The notes under the pieces were generated by a model. The model ran no database searches and was not told the origin of the DNA. It saw only the letters and a program-made list of their open reading frames with translations. From assembly GCF_000523275.1 (NCBI RefSeq), contig NZ_ATHQ01000001.1, positions 1,392,546 to 1,456,545 on the forward strand: 64,000 nucleotides of DNA, read 5' to 3'. This document shows positions 50,935 to 61,603 of the stretch, piece by piece; the first letter of the stretch is position 1; each line of letters begins with the position of its first letter. The DNA comes from Lebetimonas sp. JH292. Its GTDB lineage: Bacteria; Campylobacterota; Campylobacteria; Campylobacterales; Nautiliaceae. A program made the translations under genes and the position numbers.

Positions 50935-51863
50935 AAAATATTCAGTTACAGAACTCGATGAGCATTTAAGAACCATATCTTATGAAAATCCCTGTATTGA
51001 AATATCAAACAAAACTTCACCAAAAGCTTACAGTGAATATGTAAACCGTGTTTCAAACGCTTCAACCGATTCTATAGAAGCTTTGAGCAAAAAAGAAAAA
51101 AATTTATATGAAATTTTGGAAGAACAGATAAACAAAAAAATCCCAAAAAGTTGCAAAACAGATTATATTAAATATAAATAAAGAGGGTTATTTTGAGGGA
51201 AATATAGAAGAAATTGCCAATATTTGCAATGTTACGCCTACATTTGTGGAATCTGTAAGACAGCGCTTTGAATACTTGGAGCCTAGCGGAATAGGCGCAG
51301 AAAATTTTAAAGAGACTTATTTGTTCCAGCTTGTGGAATATGATTTAGATGATGAACTCAGCCTGCTTTTAAGTAATATAATTAAAAATTTCAGTTCTAT
51401 GGACAAATTTATCAACCATCCACGTTTTAAAGATGCCAAATATATTTTGAAAGCGTTTAAAATATCCCCCTGCCGTTGAATTTAAAAAAAACAAAGAACA
51501 TATTGTTCCGGATATGCATATTTTTTTTGAAAAAGATGACTTAATTATTATGATGAACAGCCAGTTTTATCCGGATGTTAAAATAAATTTCTGTAGAGGC
51601 GAAAGAACTTGGTATGCGACAGATTATAAAGGGCAATAAAGAATAAATTTATTCAGACAGAATGGGGTATATTTGCATTTAAAGATTTTTTTGCAAATAA
51701 TATAAACAATGTTTCAACCTTTAAGCGATAAGGAAATTCTTGAATTTGTAAATAAGAAATTTAATATAAATATGCAAAGAAGAACCATTGTTAAATACAG
51801 ACAGGAGATGAATATACCTTCTTTTAAGGAAAGAAAATTTATATATTTAATTAAAAATTCATA
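50935..51863 (+). pseudogene. rpoN: Sigma-54 factor RpoN of the nif cluster, broken
   Basis: RNA polymerase sigma-54 remnant. The start of the core-binding region is seen as VTELDEHLRTISYENPCIEI, then QIILNINKEGYFEGNIEEIA, FEYLEPSGIGAENFKETYLF, DMHIFFEKDDLIIMMNSQFY, and the C-terminal RpoN box RRTIVKYRQEMNIPS. Region I is missing and the DNA-binding helix-turn-helix is largely deleted around 51640-51720. At least four frameshifts. Being located with nif genes, it would have served NifA-dependent promoters. Confidence 0.75.
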
Positions 51864-51876
51864 ATTTTATTTTTGC

Positions 51877-51882
51877 TATAAT
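51877..51882 (+). promoter_or_regulatory. Probable -10 box for the AsmA-like gene
   Basis: TATAAT 18 bases before the start codon, with an AAGGGGAAGG ribosome site between. It marks the return to ordinary chromosomal genes. Confidence 0.5.
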
Positions 51883-51900
51883 TAGCAAAAAGGGGAAGGT

Positions 51901-53839
51901 ATGAAAAAATTTTTAATTTTTTTCTCTTCTATTATTGTAATATTTGCAGCTTTTATAGTTTTTTTATTTACGCCTCCGGGAAACGCGCTTTTAAAACCTA
52001 TCGTTGAAAGTCAGATTAATTCAAAATCCCCTGTTAAAATCTCTTTTGATAAATTTAGGGTTGGCTTTGGCAGTATTGATTTAAAAATTAAATTTTTAAA
52101 AAATTCGGTAGCAAATATTAAAGGGAATTATTCACTTTTTTCACAAAATTTCAATATTAATTACAATATACATATTGCTAATTTAAACAATTTAAAAAAT
52201 ATTGTGAGTTACCCTTTAAGAGGCGGTGTGGATACAAGTGGGAATATTAAAGGAAATATCAAAGATATAAAAATAAAAGGAATTACAAATTTTGCAAAGA
52301 GTAACACTGATTATTTTATAGAATTAAAAAATAAGCAAGTTTCAAAAATATTGACAGATATTAAAAATCTGGATTTGGCAAGCCTGCTTTATATAGTAAA
52401 TAAACCTAAATTTATAGACGGAAAATTAAATTCAAACATTGTGTTAAACAGTATCGATATTAACAATTTGGACGGAAAAATTTTGGCTTCTGTTAAAAAT
52501 GCAACTGTTAACAGAAGTTTATTGAAAAAAGAATATAATTTAACACTTCCAAAAACTACACTTAATTTAGATTCAAAAGCTTTAATGAAAGGTAAAAAAA
52601 TAGACTTTTTTGCCAATTTAATTTCTAATTTATTAAAAGCAAATATTAAAGGTAATTTTGAAAACAATTATTTAAATTCTAAATATACTTTGCTTGCCGA
52701 TAATTTATCTGTTTTAACACCTGTTATTAATCAAAAAATAAGAGGAAAATTTAAAACAGATGGAATTGTAAAAGGAAAAACAAATAATTTATTGGTAAAA
52801 GGAATCGCATATTTAGCGGGCGGAAATATAAATAAAAAAATTGCCTTATATGGTTTATCAGCCGATATACAGTTACGGAAATATAAACTCAAATGGAAAA
52901 ATTAATTTTAACAAAGAAATAAACGGAAAAATAAATGCCAATATAAAAGGGAAAACAGATAAATACGTTTTATATAAAGAGTTTAATTTTACAAATGCTG
53001 CTGTTTCATATAATCTGAATTCAAATGTCAATATAAAAAATTCTATTGCTTATATAAATACAAAATTAAATTCAAATGTTGCTAATGCTAATTTGCCGGA
53101 TGGAAAATACAATATTAATAAAAATATATTTACAGGCACTTATTCAATAAATATTCCAAATTTAGACAAACTCTATTTTGCAACAAAAAAACATTTAAAA
53201 GGTAAAATTACGGTAAACGGAAATATAAAAAAGGATAAAGATTTATTAATTACAGGAAACTCTAAAACACTCGGAGGTAATATAAATTATAAATTATTAA
53301 ACAACGATTTTACATTAAACGCTAAAAATTTATATGTTGTAAAACTTATGGATATGTTAATGTATCCTCAGGTTTTTGATTCAACTGCAAATATTAATTT
53401 AAAATATAATGTTTTAAGTAAAAAAGGTGTTTTGGATGCTAATTTGATTGACGGTCATTTTTTGCCTAATAAGCTTAGCTTTTTAATAAATTCTCTGGCT
53501 CATTTTGATTTAACAAAAGAGCTTTATAAAAAAACAACTATTCACTCTATTATAAATGATAAAAAAATTGTAAGCGATCTGGATATGAAAAGCAGACTGA
53601 CTCATATTTCTTCTAAAAAAGCTTTTGTAGATTTAGATAAAGAATATATAGATGCAAAACTTCTTTTGGAAATAATGAAAAGACCAATTTATGTTAAATT
53701 AAAAGGTAAATTAACTTCTCCATCTATAAAAATTGATGCAAGTAAATTTTTAAAAGCAGAAATTAAAAGGAAGGCTAAAGAAGAGATAAAAAAACAGATT
53801 GAAAAAAATTTACCGATAAAAAATTTATTTAATTTTTAA
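51901..53839 (+). pseudogene. AsmA/TamB-like envelope protein, one frameshift
   Basis: Membrane-anchored protein of the AsmA-like group, thought to act in lipid transport or outer-membrane assembly. Residues 5-27 form a transmembrane anchor; the rest is a long run of amphipathic beta repeats rich in KGKI/NANIKG patterns. The C-terminus is Lys-rich (KAEIKRKAKEEIKKQIEK). The first frame ends at 52905 and the second takes over at about 52860 (YGNINSNGKINFNKEINGKI), so one small indel separates two good halves, total about 645 residues. Confidence 0.65.
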
Positions 53840-53897
53840 TTTCCTTTTTTTAAGTAAATAATAAATAAAAAAATTAAATATTTAACTGATATTTTGA

Positions 53898-53903
53898 TAT
53901 AAT
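53898..53903 (+). promoter_or_regulatory. Probable -10 box for rpsL
   Basis: TGATATAAT, an extended -10, stands about 30 bases before the rpsL start. The upstream region is extremely AT-rich. Confidence 0.55.
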
Positions 53904-53934
53904 TCCACACTAAAAAACTAATAAAAGGAAAAGA

Positions 53935-54318
53935 ATGCCTACTATAAACCAATTAGTTAGAAAAGGTAGAAAACAAGTTATTAAAAAATCAAAATCACCT
54001 GCACTTGTAAGCTGTCCTCAAAGAAGAGGAGTTTGTACAAGAGTATATACAACTACTCCTAAAAAACCAAACTCAGCTTTAAGAAAAGTTGCAAAAGTCA
54101 GACTTACCAGCGGATATGAAGTAATTAGTTATATCCCTGGTGTAGGTCATAACCTGCAAGAACATAGCATTGTGCTTGTAAGAGGCGGTAGGGTAAAAGA
54201 CTTACCTGGGGTTAAATATCACATCGTAAGAGGTGCGTTGGATACTGCCGGAGTTAAGGGAAGAGTACATTCAAGAAGTAAATACGGTACTAAAAAAGCA
54301 GAAGCCGGTAAGAAATAA
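53935..54318 (+). CDS. rpsL: 30S ribosomal protein S12
   Basis: Decoding-centre ribosomal protein, 127 residues. The segments [19 protein letters not shown] and [13 protein letters not shown] are the conserved loops where streptomycin-resistance changes occur; wild-type lysines are present. First gene of the rpsL-rpsG-fusA string. Intact. Confidence 0.98.
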   Translation: MPTINQLVRKGRKQVIKKSKSPALVSCPQRRGVCTRVYTTTPKKPNSALRKVAKVRLTSGYEVISYIPGVGHNLQEHSIVLVRGGRVKDLPGVKYHIVRGALDTAGVKGRVHSRSKYGTKKAEAGKK

Positions 54319-54374
54319 TTTTGATTTTAGTGTAGTTTAGGTTAATTTGCATTTTGGTTATAGTAGGAGGATTT

Positions 54375-54440
54375 ATTAAGTGAAAAGTATAAAATGAAAA
54401 GTTATAAATTTTAATTTTTCACTTTTAACTTTTAACTTGA
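54375..54440. repeat. A-rich/T-rich imperfect inverted repeat between rpsL and rpsG
   Basis: The sequence AAGTGAAAAGTATAAAATGA is mirrored downstream by TTTTTCACTTTTAACTTTTA, giving a long imperfect hairpin. Related A-rich GTGAAAAATTAAAAGTGAAA-type tracts occur inside ubiD (16196-16235) and near the aroA frameshift. Downstream of it, 54441-54500 holds no gene. Confidence 0.45.
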
Positions 54441-54500
54441 AATGCCTCCTCACTGCCAAAGCTGGTAGAGTAAGTCCCTGTATATGGGTAAAAAAACTGA

Positions 54501-54983
<483 letters not shown>

Positions 54984-55058
54984 TAATTTAATGGAAAATG
55001 GAGAATTGAAAATGGAGAAATGTCTTTTCCTTTCTTTTTTACTAACTTCAAAGTCTGA

Positions 55059-55064
55059 TATAAT
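55059..55064 (+). promoter_or_regulatory. Probable -10 box for fusA
   Basis: TGATATAAT (extended -10) lies 24 bases before the fusA start, so fusA has its own promoter besides readthrough from rpsG. The spacer also contains an A-rich repeat reading AATGGAGAATTGAAAATGGA. Confidence 0.55.
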
Positions 55065-55087
55065 TTCAAAAAATTTAAGGAGATAAA

Positions 55088-57169
55088 ATGCCAAGAAAAA
55101 CGCCTATCGAAAAAGTTAGGAATATAGGTATTGCTGCTCATATTGACGCAGGTAAAACTACAACAACGGAGAGAATTTTATATTATACCGGTGTTAGTCA
55201 CAAAATAGGTGAAGTGCACGAAGGTGCGGCGACTATGGACTGGATGGAGCAGGAAAAAGAAAGAGGTATTACAATTACTTCGGCTGCTACAACATGTTTT
55301 TGGAAAGAACATCAAATTAACATTATCGATACTCCGGGACACGTTGACTTTACTATTGAAGTCGAAAGAAGTATGAGGGTGCTTGACGGTGCGGTTGCAG
55401 TATTTTGTGCCGTCGGCGGTGTTCAGCCACAAAGTGAAACAGTTTGGAGACAGGCAAACAAATATCATGTCCCAAGAATTGCATTTGTAAACAAAATGGA
55501 CAGAATTGGCGCAAATTTCTATGAAGTTGAAAAACAGATAAAAGAAAGATTAAAAGCAAATCCGGTACCTATTCAAATTCCAATCGGGGCGGAAGAAAAT
55601 TTTAAAGGTGTTGTGGATTTGGTTCAAATGAAAGCTCTTGTATGGGAAGATGAAGCGGCGCTTGGAAGTAAATACGAAGTTGAAGACATTCCGGCTGAAC
55701 TTAGGGATAAAGCGGAAGAATACAGGGAAAAACTTATTGAATCAGTTGCTGAAACAGATGAGGCATTAATGGAAAAATATTTTGCCGGAGAAGAAATTAC
55801 TGCTGATGAAATTAAAGCGGCTATTAAAAAAGCTACATTAAATATAGAAATTGTTCCAATGTTATGCGGTACTGCATTCAAAAACAAAGGGGTTCAACCA
55901 TTGCTTGACGCTGTAATTGATTATTTGCCTTCTCCTACAGAAGTTACATGGATTAAGGGAATTGATCCAAAAACAGGTGAGGAAATAAGCATAAATCCGG
56001 GTGACGACCAACCGTTCAGCGGACTTGCATTTAAGATTATGACTGACCCGTTTGTAGGTAAACTAACATTTACAAGATTTTATTCCGGTGTAATTCAAGC
56101 AGGCAGTTATGTATTAAACTCAACTAAAAACAAAAAAGAGAGAATCGGAAGACTTCTTAGAATGCATTCTAATAAAAGAGAAGAAGTCAGTGAATTTTAC
56201 AGCGGTGAAATCGGAGCAATAGTCGGTCTTAAAAACACTTTAACAGGTGATACTTTATGCGATGAATCTAGACCTGTTATTTTGGAAAAAATGGAATTCC
56301 CTGATCCGGTTATTTCAGTTGCGGTTGAGCCTAAAACAAAAGCCGACCAGGAAAAAATGGCTATTGCATTACAAAAATTAGCAGAAGAAGACCCGAGTTT
56401 CAGAGTTGCAACTGATGAAGAGAGCGGTCAGACAATTATTTCAGGTATGGGTGAGCTGCATCTTGAAATTATTGTAGACAGGCTTAAAAGAGAATTTAAA
56501 GTGGAATGTAATACAGGTAAACCTCAGGTTGCATACAGAGAAACTTTCAAAAAAACAGTAGAACAAGAATACAAATATGCAAAACAATCAGGTGGTAGAG
56601 GTCAATACGGGCATGTATTTATAAGACTTATTCCGCAAGAACCTGGTAAAGGTTATGAATTTGTTGATTTAATTAAAGGTGGGGTAATCCCAAGAGAATA
56701 TATTCCAGCAGTTGACAAAGGTATCCAGGAAGCAGCTCAGGGCGGAGTATTGGCAGGATTCCCGGTGGTTGATTTTAAAGTGGAACTTTATGACGGAAGT
56801 TACCATGAGGTTGACTCAAGCGAAATGGCGTTTAAACTTGCCGGAAGCATGGCATTTAAAGAAGGTGCCAAAAAAGCAAATCCTGTAATACTTGAACCGA
56901 TTATGAAAGTTGAAATAGAAGTACCGGAAGAGTATATGGGTGATGTTATCGGTGATGTTAACAGAAGAAGAGGACAAGTAAACTCTATGGAAGATAGCCA
57001 TGGAATTAAAAAAGTGACAGCATTTATCCCTCTTGCAGAAATGTTCGGATATTCAACAGACCTTAGAAGTATGACTCAAGGTAGAGGTACATATTCAATG
57101 GTATTTGATCATTATGAAGAAGTTCCTCAAAATGTTGCAGCAGAAATTATAAAAGAAAGACAAGGGTAA
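55088..57169 (+). CDS. fusA: Elongation factor G
   Basis: Translocation GTPase, 693 residues. G motifs are [24 protein letters not shown] and NKMDRIGA; domain IV carries [14 protein letters not shown] and the end reads [26 protein letters not shown] precedes the start. Intact. Its last approximately 140 coding bases are duplicated about 760 bases downstream (57793-57927). Confidence 0.98.
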   Translation: MPRKTPIEKVRNIGIAAHIDAGKTTTTERILYYTGVSHKIGEVHEGAATMDWMEQEKERGITITSAATTCFWKEHQINIIDTPGHVDFTIEVERSMRVLDGAVAVFCAVGGVQPQSETVWRQANKYHVPRIAFVNKMDRIGANFYEVEKQIKERLKANPVPIQIPIGAEENFKGVVDLVQMKALVWEDEAALGSKYEVEDIPAELRDKAEEYREKLIESVAETDEALMEKYFAGEEITADEIKAAIKKATLNIEIVPMLCGTAFKNKGVQPLLDAVIDYLPSPTEVTWIKGIDPKTGEEISINPGDDQPFSGLAFKIMTDPFVGKLTFTRFYSGVIQAGSYVLNSTKNKKERIGRLLRMHSNKREEVSEFYSGEIGAIVGLKNTLTGDTLCDESRPVILEKMEFPDPVISVAVEPKTKADQEKMAIALQKLAEEDPSFRVATDEESGQTIISGMGELHLEIIVDRLKREFKVECNTGKPQVAYRETFKKTVEQEYKYAKQSGGRGQYGHVFIRLIPQEPGKGYEFVDLIKGGVIPREYIPAVDKGIQEAAQGGVLAGFPVVDFKVELYDGSYHEVDSSEMAFKLAGSMAFKEGAKKANPVILEPIMKVEIEVPEEYMGDVIGDVNRRRGQVNSMEDSHGIKKVTAFIPLAEMFGYSTDLRSMTQGRGTYSMVFDHYEEVPQNVAAEIIKERQG

Positions 57170-57185
57170 CTCTTCTCTTTTTTTT
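57029..57185 (+). repeat. fusA 3' end, copy A of a direct repeat
   Basis: This stretch, the last 141 coding bases of fusA plus the following T-rich region, is repeated at 57793-57927. Here it is part of the functional gene. Confidence 0.9.
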
Positions 57186-57265
57186 TTGTTTTTATAATTA
57201 AAGGTGTTTGACGGTTAAGGAAATCGAGAGGATTTAAAAGAGAAATTGTTTGTAAATTAAAAAAA

Positions 57266-57363
57266 ATTAATACCAATTGACAATTGAAAATGATGAAAAT
57301 ATTGAAATAATGAGAATTTTAAATATTTTTAAAGTAACTAACTAATTGAGAATTGGTATTAAT
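57266..57363. mobile_element. MITE-like 98-bp element
   Basis: Perfect 13-bp terminal inverted repeats, ATTAATACCAATT at 57266-57278 and AATTGGTATTAAT at 57351-57363, extended imperfectly inward (GACAATTG versus CTAATTGA). The interior is AT-rich and non-coding. It fits a miniature inverted-repeat element mobilised in trans. It lies directly upstream of the PIN gene. The rest of 57186-57377 holds no gene. Confidence 0.5.
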
Positions 57364-57377
57364 ATGAGTTCTTTTTC

Positions 57378-57792
57378 ATGATGCACAAAATAGTTAATAT
57401 TATCGGATATTATAAAGCAATTGAAAAAGAAATTTTTAAAAATAAAAAATTAGAAGAACCTTTTTTTGACGAAATATATAAAATATTTAGTGCAATTGAG
57501 AATAAAAAAGTAATAGGTTATCTATGCGCTTCAAGTATTGATACGATTTATTACTGCTAATGAAGTTATTTATAAACTTTTAAAAATTTTTGAAATAAGT
57601 GAAGTAAATAAAAATACTATACTTGGTGCACTTAAGAGTGATTTTAATGATTTCGAAGATAGTATTATTTATTCAAGTGCTTATTTAAACGGAATTGATT
57701 ATATTGTCACTCGGGATAAAAAAGGCTTTAAAAAGTCAAAAGTTAAAGTTTTAACTCCACTTGAAGCTGTTCCAAAAATTAAATGTTTGTAA
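57378..57792 (+). pseudogene. PIN-domain (VapC-type) toxin, broken
   Basis: Ribonuclease toxin family. After an atypical N-terminus, PFFDEIYKIFSAIENKKVIG and YLCASSIDTIYY match the second helix region. A frameshift and loss near 57555 lead to VIYKLLKIFEISEVN and the acidic-site end DFEDSIIYSSAYLNGIDYIV with TRDKKGFKKSKVKVLTPLE. The first catalytic aspartate segment (D near the N-terminus) is missing. No antitoxin gene is visible. It lies between the two fusA 3'-end copies. Confidence 0.65.
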
Positions 57793-57927
57793 CCTCTTGC
57801 AGAAATGTTCGGATATTCAACAGACCTTAGAAGTATGACTCAAGGTAGAGGTACATATTCAATGGTATCCTCAAAATGTTGCAGCAGAAATTATAAAAGA
57901 AAGACAAGGGTAACTCTTCTCTTTTTC
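57793..57927 (+). repeat. fusA 3' end, copy B (20 bases deleted)
   Basis: About 135 bases matching copy A at 57029, including the stop and the CTTCTCTTTTT tail, but lacking 20 bases (the TTTGATCATTATGAAGAAGT part). It is not attached to a longer open frame here. The arrangement marks the right border of an inserted or duplicated segment. Confidence 0.9.
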
Positions 57928-57982
57928 CCTTAATTTTCCATCTTCAATTTGATATAACTTGCTTTTTTATTTTTAAATGTTG

Positions 57983-57988
57983 TATAAT
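57983..57988 (+). promoter_or_regulatory. Probable -10 box for modD
   Basis: TATAAT about 40 bases before the modD start, followed by an ATAAGGA ribosome site. Confidence 0.4.
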
Positions 57989-58027
57989 TCATCCAACGTT
58001 ATATAAAAAAATATATAAGGAAAAAAG

Positions 58028-58835
58028 ATGTATTATACAAAAGAGGATATTGCAAGACTTATCAGCGAAGATATGCCTTATTTTGATTTGACTTCCAAAC
58101 TTTTAAATATTGAGGGTTTGGGCAAGATTACTTTTTATACCAGAAAAGATGCTGTTGTTACCGGTAATAAATTAGTTGAATTATTATGCAGGGAACTTGA
58201 TTTAAAAGTAAATTTTAAAGAAAAAGATTCTAAATTTTTAACTGCTGGCAGTAAAATATTTGAAGCCGAGGGGGAAAATGTTTTAATTCTTTGGAAAGTT
58301 GCGCAAAATATTTTTGAATATGCGCTTTCCGTATCTACCTACACATATGAAATGGTTAAAAAGGCAAAAGCCATCAACCCATACATTGAAATTTTAACTA
58401 CAAGAAAAATAATTCCTTTTACTAAAAAAATAGCCCTGAACGCTATAATAGACGGAGGTGCAATGCCCCACAGAATTACAACAAATGAAACGGTTTTGGT
58501 TTTTGATAATTATGTAAAACTTTTTGGGGGCTGGGATAAATTTTTTAAGGAATTTAAAAAAATAAAACATAAAACAATTGAAAAAAAATGGGTAGTTGAA
58601 GCTGATAATTTAGAAATGGCTAAAAAATTAATAGATATTGAAGTGGATGTAGTTCAACTTGATAAAGTGGATATTGAAACAACCAAAAAAATAGTAGAAC
58701 TTGCCCATAAGTGCAGGAGGAATTAATGCTAATAATGTGGAAGAGTATGCAAAAACAGGGGTTGATTCAATAGTTACAACAGCCCCTTATTTTGCTAAGG
58801 GAGCTGATGTGAAAGTAGTTATAGATTCTCTTTAA
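58028..58835 (+). pseudogene. modD: ModD (NadC-like molybdenum utilisation protein), one frameshift
   Basis: Quinolinate-phosphoribosyltransferase-like protein found with molybdate transport genes. Residues 1-230 read MYYTKEDIARLISEDMPYFD, KITFYTRKDAVVTGNKL, EILTTRKIIPFTKKIALNAI, IDGGAMPHRITTNETVLVF and VVQLDKVDIETTKKIVELA. Adding one C to the CCC at 58706-58708 continues as PISAGGINANNVEEYAKTGV to DSL at 58835. Assignment to ModD instead of NadC rests on the start, the DGGAMPHR motif and modABC nearby. The frameshift may be a homopolymer error. Converges with the next gene, overlapping by 17 bases. Confidence 0.78.
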
Positions 58836-59214
58836 TATCTTTTACCCATTTTTCCATAACATCATTTGCGATTAAAGCAGGAGCTTCGAGAAAAGCTATT
58901 TCAAATTTATCTTCAAATTCAGTAACACCAATACTTCTTGGTCTCACGGCAGTTATTTTTCCGTTTAATATTTTATTTCCAAAACAAAATATAATAATTT
59001 TGCAGTCTTTAATACCTTTTGCAATTTCTCCGTTCGGTAAATTTTTGGTATGGGTAAAATGGTCAAATTCTCCTATATATGTGCATACAGGATGGGAATT
59101 AATTTTTTCTTTAAAAAATTTAATTATTTCATCGGTTGTTTTATAGTGTGTTTCATTTTTATATATATCCAATACAAATACCGGATATTTTTCCTGTAAA
59201 ATCATTTGTTGCAT
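58819..59214 (-). CDS. Conserved hypothetical protein
   Basis: A 131-residue frame, MQQMILQEKYPVFVLDIYKN, with CTYIGEFDHFTHTKN, KIIIFCFGNKILNGKITAVR and PRSIGVTEFEDKFEIAFLEA. It looks like a small compact alpha/beta protein. A GGAGAC ribosome site precedes the start at 59214. It is the only minus-strand gene of this part and is fully intact. I do not recognise the family with certainty. Confidence 0.65.
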   Translation of the reverse strand: MQQMILQEKYPVFVLDIYKNETHYKTTDEIIKFFKEKINSHPVCTYIGEFDHFTHTKNLPNGEIAKGIKDCKIIIFCFGNKILNGKITAVRPRSIGVTEFEDKFEIAFLEAPALIANDVMEKWVKDIKENL

Positions 59215-59322
59215 TATGTCTCCTTAAAATTTTTGCAACTTTAACTTAATAAGTTTAAATTATTATTAATATAAGTAAATTTTATATAATTTTGATGTAT
59301 AATTATAAAAAAAGGCTATTAA

Positions 59323-60332
59323 TTGAAAAGAAGAAATTTTTTAATTACTCTTCTTTAATACTTCCTACTTTATCTTTTGCCAGATCCGGCAATCATATTA
59401 TTTTGCCTAAAAAACCATTTGAGTATTTTCATAAAAAACGAGAGGGGAAAAGAATATTGATTATCGGTGGAATACACGGAAATGAGATGGGGGCTTACAA
59501 AGCTGCCGATTTATTGGTGGATATGGATATAAAAGCTGATGTTTTAATTATTCCAAGAAGCAATTTTACTTCAATTTTAGCGGATGTAAGGGGATATAAC
59601 GGGGATATGAATAGAAAATTTGATTATATTTCAAAAAAGGACCCTGATTTTTATTGTGTGGAACTTCTTAAAGAGGCAATACTTGATTTTAAACCGGATT
59701 TACTGATTTCTATGCATGACGGATACGGATTTAGCTCAAAATACAGGCATTCGTGGGGACAGAGTGTAGTAATTGATGAAATTGAATATAAAAATTTTAA
59801 ACTTTTTAAAGAAGCAGAATTTGTTAAAAAAAATGCTAATAAATATTTAAAATGGCCAGTTTCCATTATTAATACCAAAACATTCAGTTCGACTATTCAC
59901 AATGAGCAAAAAAAAGCATTGACGGGATGGTGCTTAAAAAACAATATAAAGGCTTTTTGTATAGAAGCTTCCAAACAATTGCCGAGTTTAAAGGATAAAG
60001 TTTATACCCATCTTGTAATGCTGAGGGAATTTTTTAATTTATATAATATTAAATCAAATATAGATGAATATATTAAAAATATTGATTTAAAAGAGATTTT
60101 CCCAAGTGTTAAACTGAAAATAAATAATCAATTTTACAGAATAAATAAAACAACAAAAATAAAACTTCCTTTAAACGCCGATATTGAAATTGCGGATATA
60201 AAAGGCAACAGAGGAAGTTTTGTTGTTCCAAAAGGCATTAATTTAAATTGGAGAAAATTTTATTTTAAAAATTTAACATTAGAAGTAAAAAACGATTTTG
60301 AAAAAAAATATGAAATACATTTAAAGGGGTAA
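59323..60332 (+). CDS. M99-type zinc carboxypeptidase (Csd4/Pgp1-like), frameshift in signal peptide
   Basis: Periplasmic DL-carboxypeptidase trimming peptidoglycan tripeptides, a determinant of helical cell shape in Helicobacter and Campylobacter. GGIHGNEMGAYKAADLLV gives the zinc-binding HxxE, SMHDGYG the second histidine and GDMNRKF the substrate arginine region; the catalytic glutamate is probably in FCIEAS. A TTG at 59323 starts KRRNFLITLL, which with one extra T at about 59350 continues as LILPTLSFA, a good signal peptide. As given, the open frame uses ATG 59292 and lacks this. Zn ligand H replaces the Q of Csd4. Confidence 0.75.
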
Positions 60333-60333
60333 A

Positions 60334-60633
60334 ATGGCTTATGAACTTATAATAGACAATGATAATAAAAAAATTGAAATTCATTCGGATTTGTGTGACA
60401 AATTTATAGAAATTAAAACCGGTTTTAATAATAATTTTGAGTATGTGAATTTTCATCTGTTTAACGAAGTTGAAAATTTTTTGAATAAAGATGAATATAA
60501 GGAATATGAAATAGCGGAATGTACAGAATGTAAGCCAATAGAAAACAGAGAAAAATTGGATGAAGAATATGATGATTTTTATGAAGAATTTCAAGAAGAT
60601 GAAGAAGATAATCCAACTTGCTGCCCTTTTTAG
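60334..60633 (+). CDS. Small acidic hypothetical protein
   Basis: A 99-residue protein starting one base after the M99 stop, so co-transcribed. MAYELIIDNDNKKIEIHSDL at the start, an acidic middle (DEEYDDFYEEFQEDEEDN) and four cysteines (CDK, CTEC, CC near the end). Metal binding is possible but unproven. Function unknown. Confidence 0.6.
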   Translation: MAYELIIDNDNKKIEIHSDLCDKFIEIKTGFNNNFEYVNFHLFNEVENFLNKDEYKEYEIAECTECKPIENREKLDEEYDDFYEEFQEDEEDNPTCCPF

Positions 60634-60634
60634 G

Positions 60635-60640
60635 TATAAT
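60635..60640 (+). promoter_or_regulatory. Probable -10 box for the DUF465 gene
   Basis: TATAAT 20 bases before the start codon at 60660, overlapping the end of the previous gene, followed by AAAAAGGAG. Confidence 0.5.
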
Positions 60641-60659
60641 TTCATAAAAAGGAGATACT

Positions 60660-60836
60660 ATGTTTAAAGAATGTTGCCCAGAATTAATCCCAGTAATGGA
60701 AAAATTAGCTGCTGAAAATCCTCATATTGATGCCTTAATTAAAAGGCATGCAGAGCTTAATAAAATTATAGATGATGTTGAAGCGGGAAGAGAACATATG
60801 AATGATATGGAATTAGATAAATTATATAACGAATAA
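60660..60836 (+). CDS. DUF465 (YdcH-like) small protein
   Basis: A 58-residue helical protein, MFKECCPELIPVMEKLAAEN, with the family core IDALIKRHAELNKIIDDVEA and an end reading NDMELDKLYNE. AAGGAG lies 7 bases before the ATG. DUF465 proteins are common in proteobacteria and of unknown role. Confidence 0.75.
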   Translation: MFKECCPELIPVMEKLAAENPHIDALIKRHAELNKIIDDVEAGREHMNDMELDKLYNE

Positions 60837-60895
60837 GTATAATATTAGAATAAAATTTGCATTATATTTAAAAATTAAAGTTAAAAGGGTTATAA

Positions 60896-61603
60896 ATGAA
60901 AAAATTTATTATTTTTTTCTTAAGTATTTTTTTATCCGCAAATGAAATATATGTAGCATCCGCCGCAGGAAATGCCTATGCACTGCCTGAAATCATAAAA
61001 TCTTACAATAAACATTATCCCAAGGATAAAATTAATTTAATTTTGGCCAGCAGCGGAAAACTTACCGCCCAGATAATGCACGGGGCAAATTATGATGTGT
61101 TTTTAGCTGCCAATATGAAATATCCTTTTGCTTTGTATAAAAAAGGATTGACATTAACCAAACCTAAAATTTATGCAAAAGGGGTAATAGTTCTTTTTAG
61201 CAGAAACCTTTTAAAAGGTGGTTATAAAGATATAATATTAAATTCTGCTTCCATTGCCATTGCAAATCCGAAAACAGCGCCTTACGGGAAAGCCTCTGTC
61301 GAATTTTTAAAAAATACGGGATTATACAAAAAAATAAAAAACAAACTTGTATATGCCGAAACAGTTTCGGCAGCACTTAATTATGCTATTCATTCAACAG
61401 ATGCCGGAATTGTGGCAAAAGCCCTTCTTTTTTCTCCAAAAACAAAAATGTACAAAAATTGGATTGAATTGCCTCACAATTACAATTCTATTAATCAGGG
61501 GGCGGTATTGTTAAATAAAAAAGGGCTTCGTTTTTATAATTTTTTGTTTTCAAAAGAAGCAAAAAAAATTTTTAAAAAATACGGATATAATGTAAATGAA
61601 TAA
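60896..61603 (+). CDS. modA: Molybdate ABC transporter substrate-binding protein
   Basis: Periplasmic molybdate or tungstate binder. Residues 1-17 form a signal peptide. The binding-site segments are ASAAGNAYALPEI, ILASSGKLTAQIMHGANYDV, FLAANMKYPFAL and NPKTAPYGKASVEFL. Length of 235 is normal. Overlaps the Mop-domain gene. First gene of the mod operon; intact. Confidence 0.93.
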   Translation: MKKFIIFFLSIFLSANEIYVASAAGNAYALPEIIKSYNKHYPKDKINLILASSGKLTAQIMHGANYDVFLAANMKYPFALYKKGLTLTKPKIYAKGVIVLFSRNLLKGGYKDIILNSASIAIANPKTAPYGKASVEFLKNTGLYKKIKNKLVYAETVSAALNYAIHSTDAGIVAKALLFSPKTKMYKNWIELPHNYNSINQGAVLLNKKGLRFYNFLFSKEAKKIFKKYGYNVNE

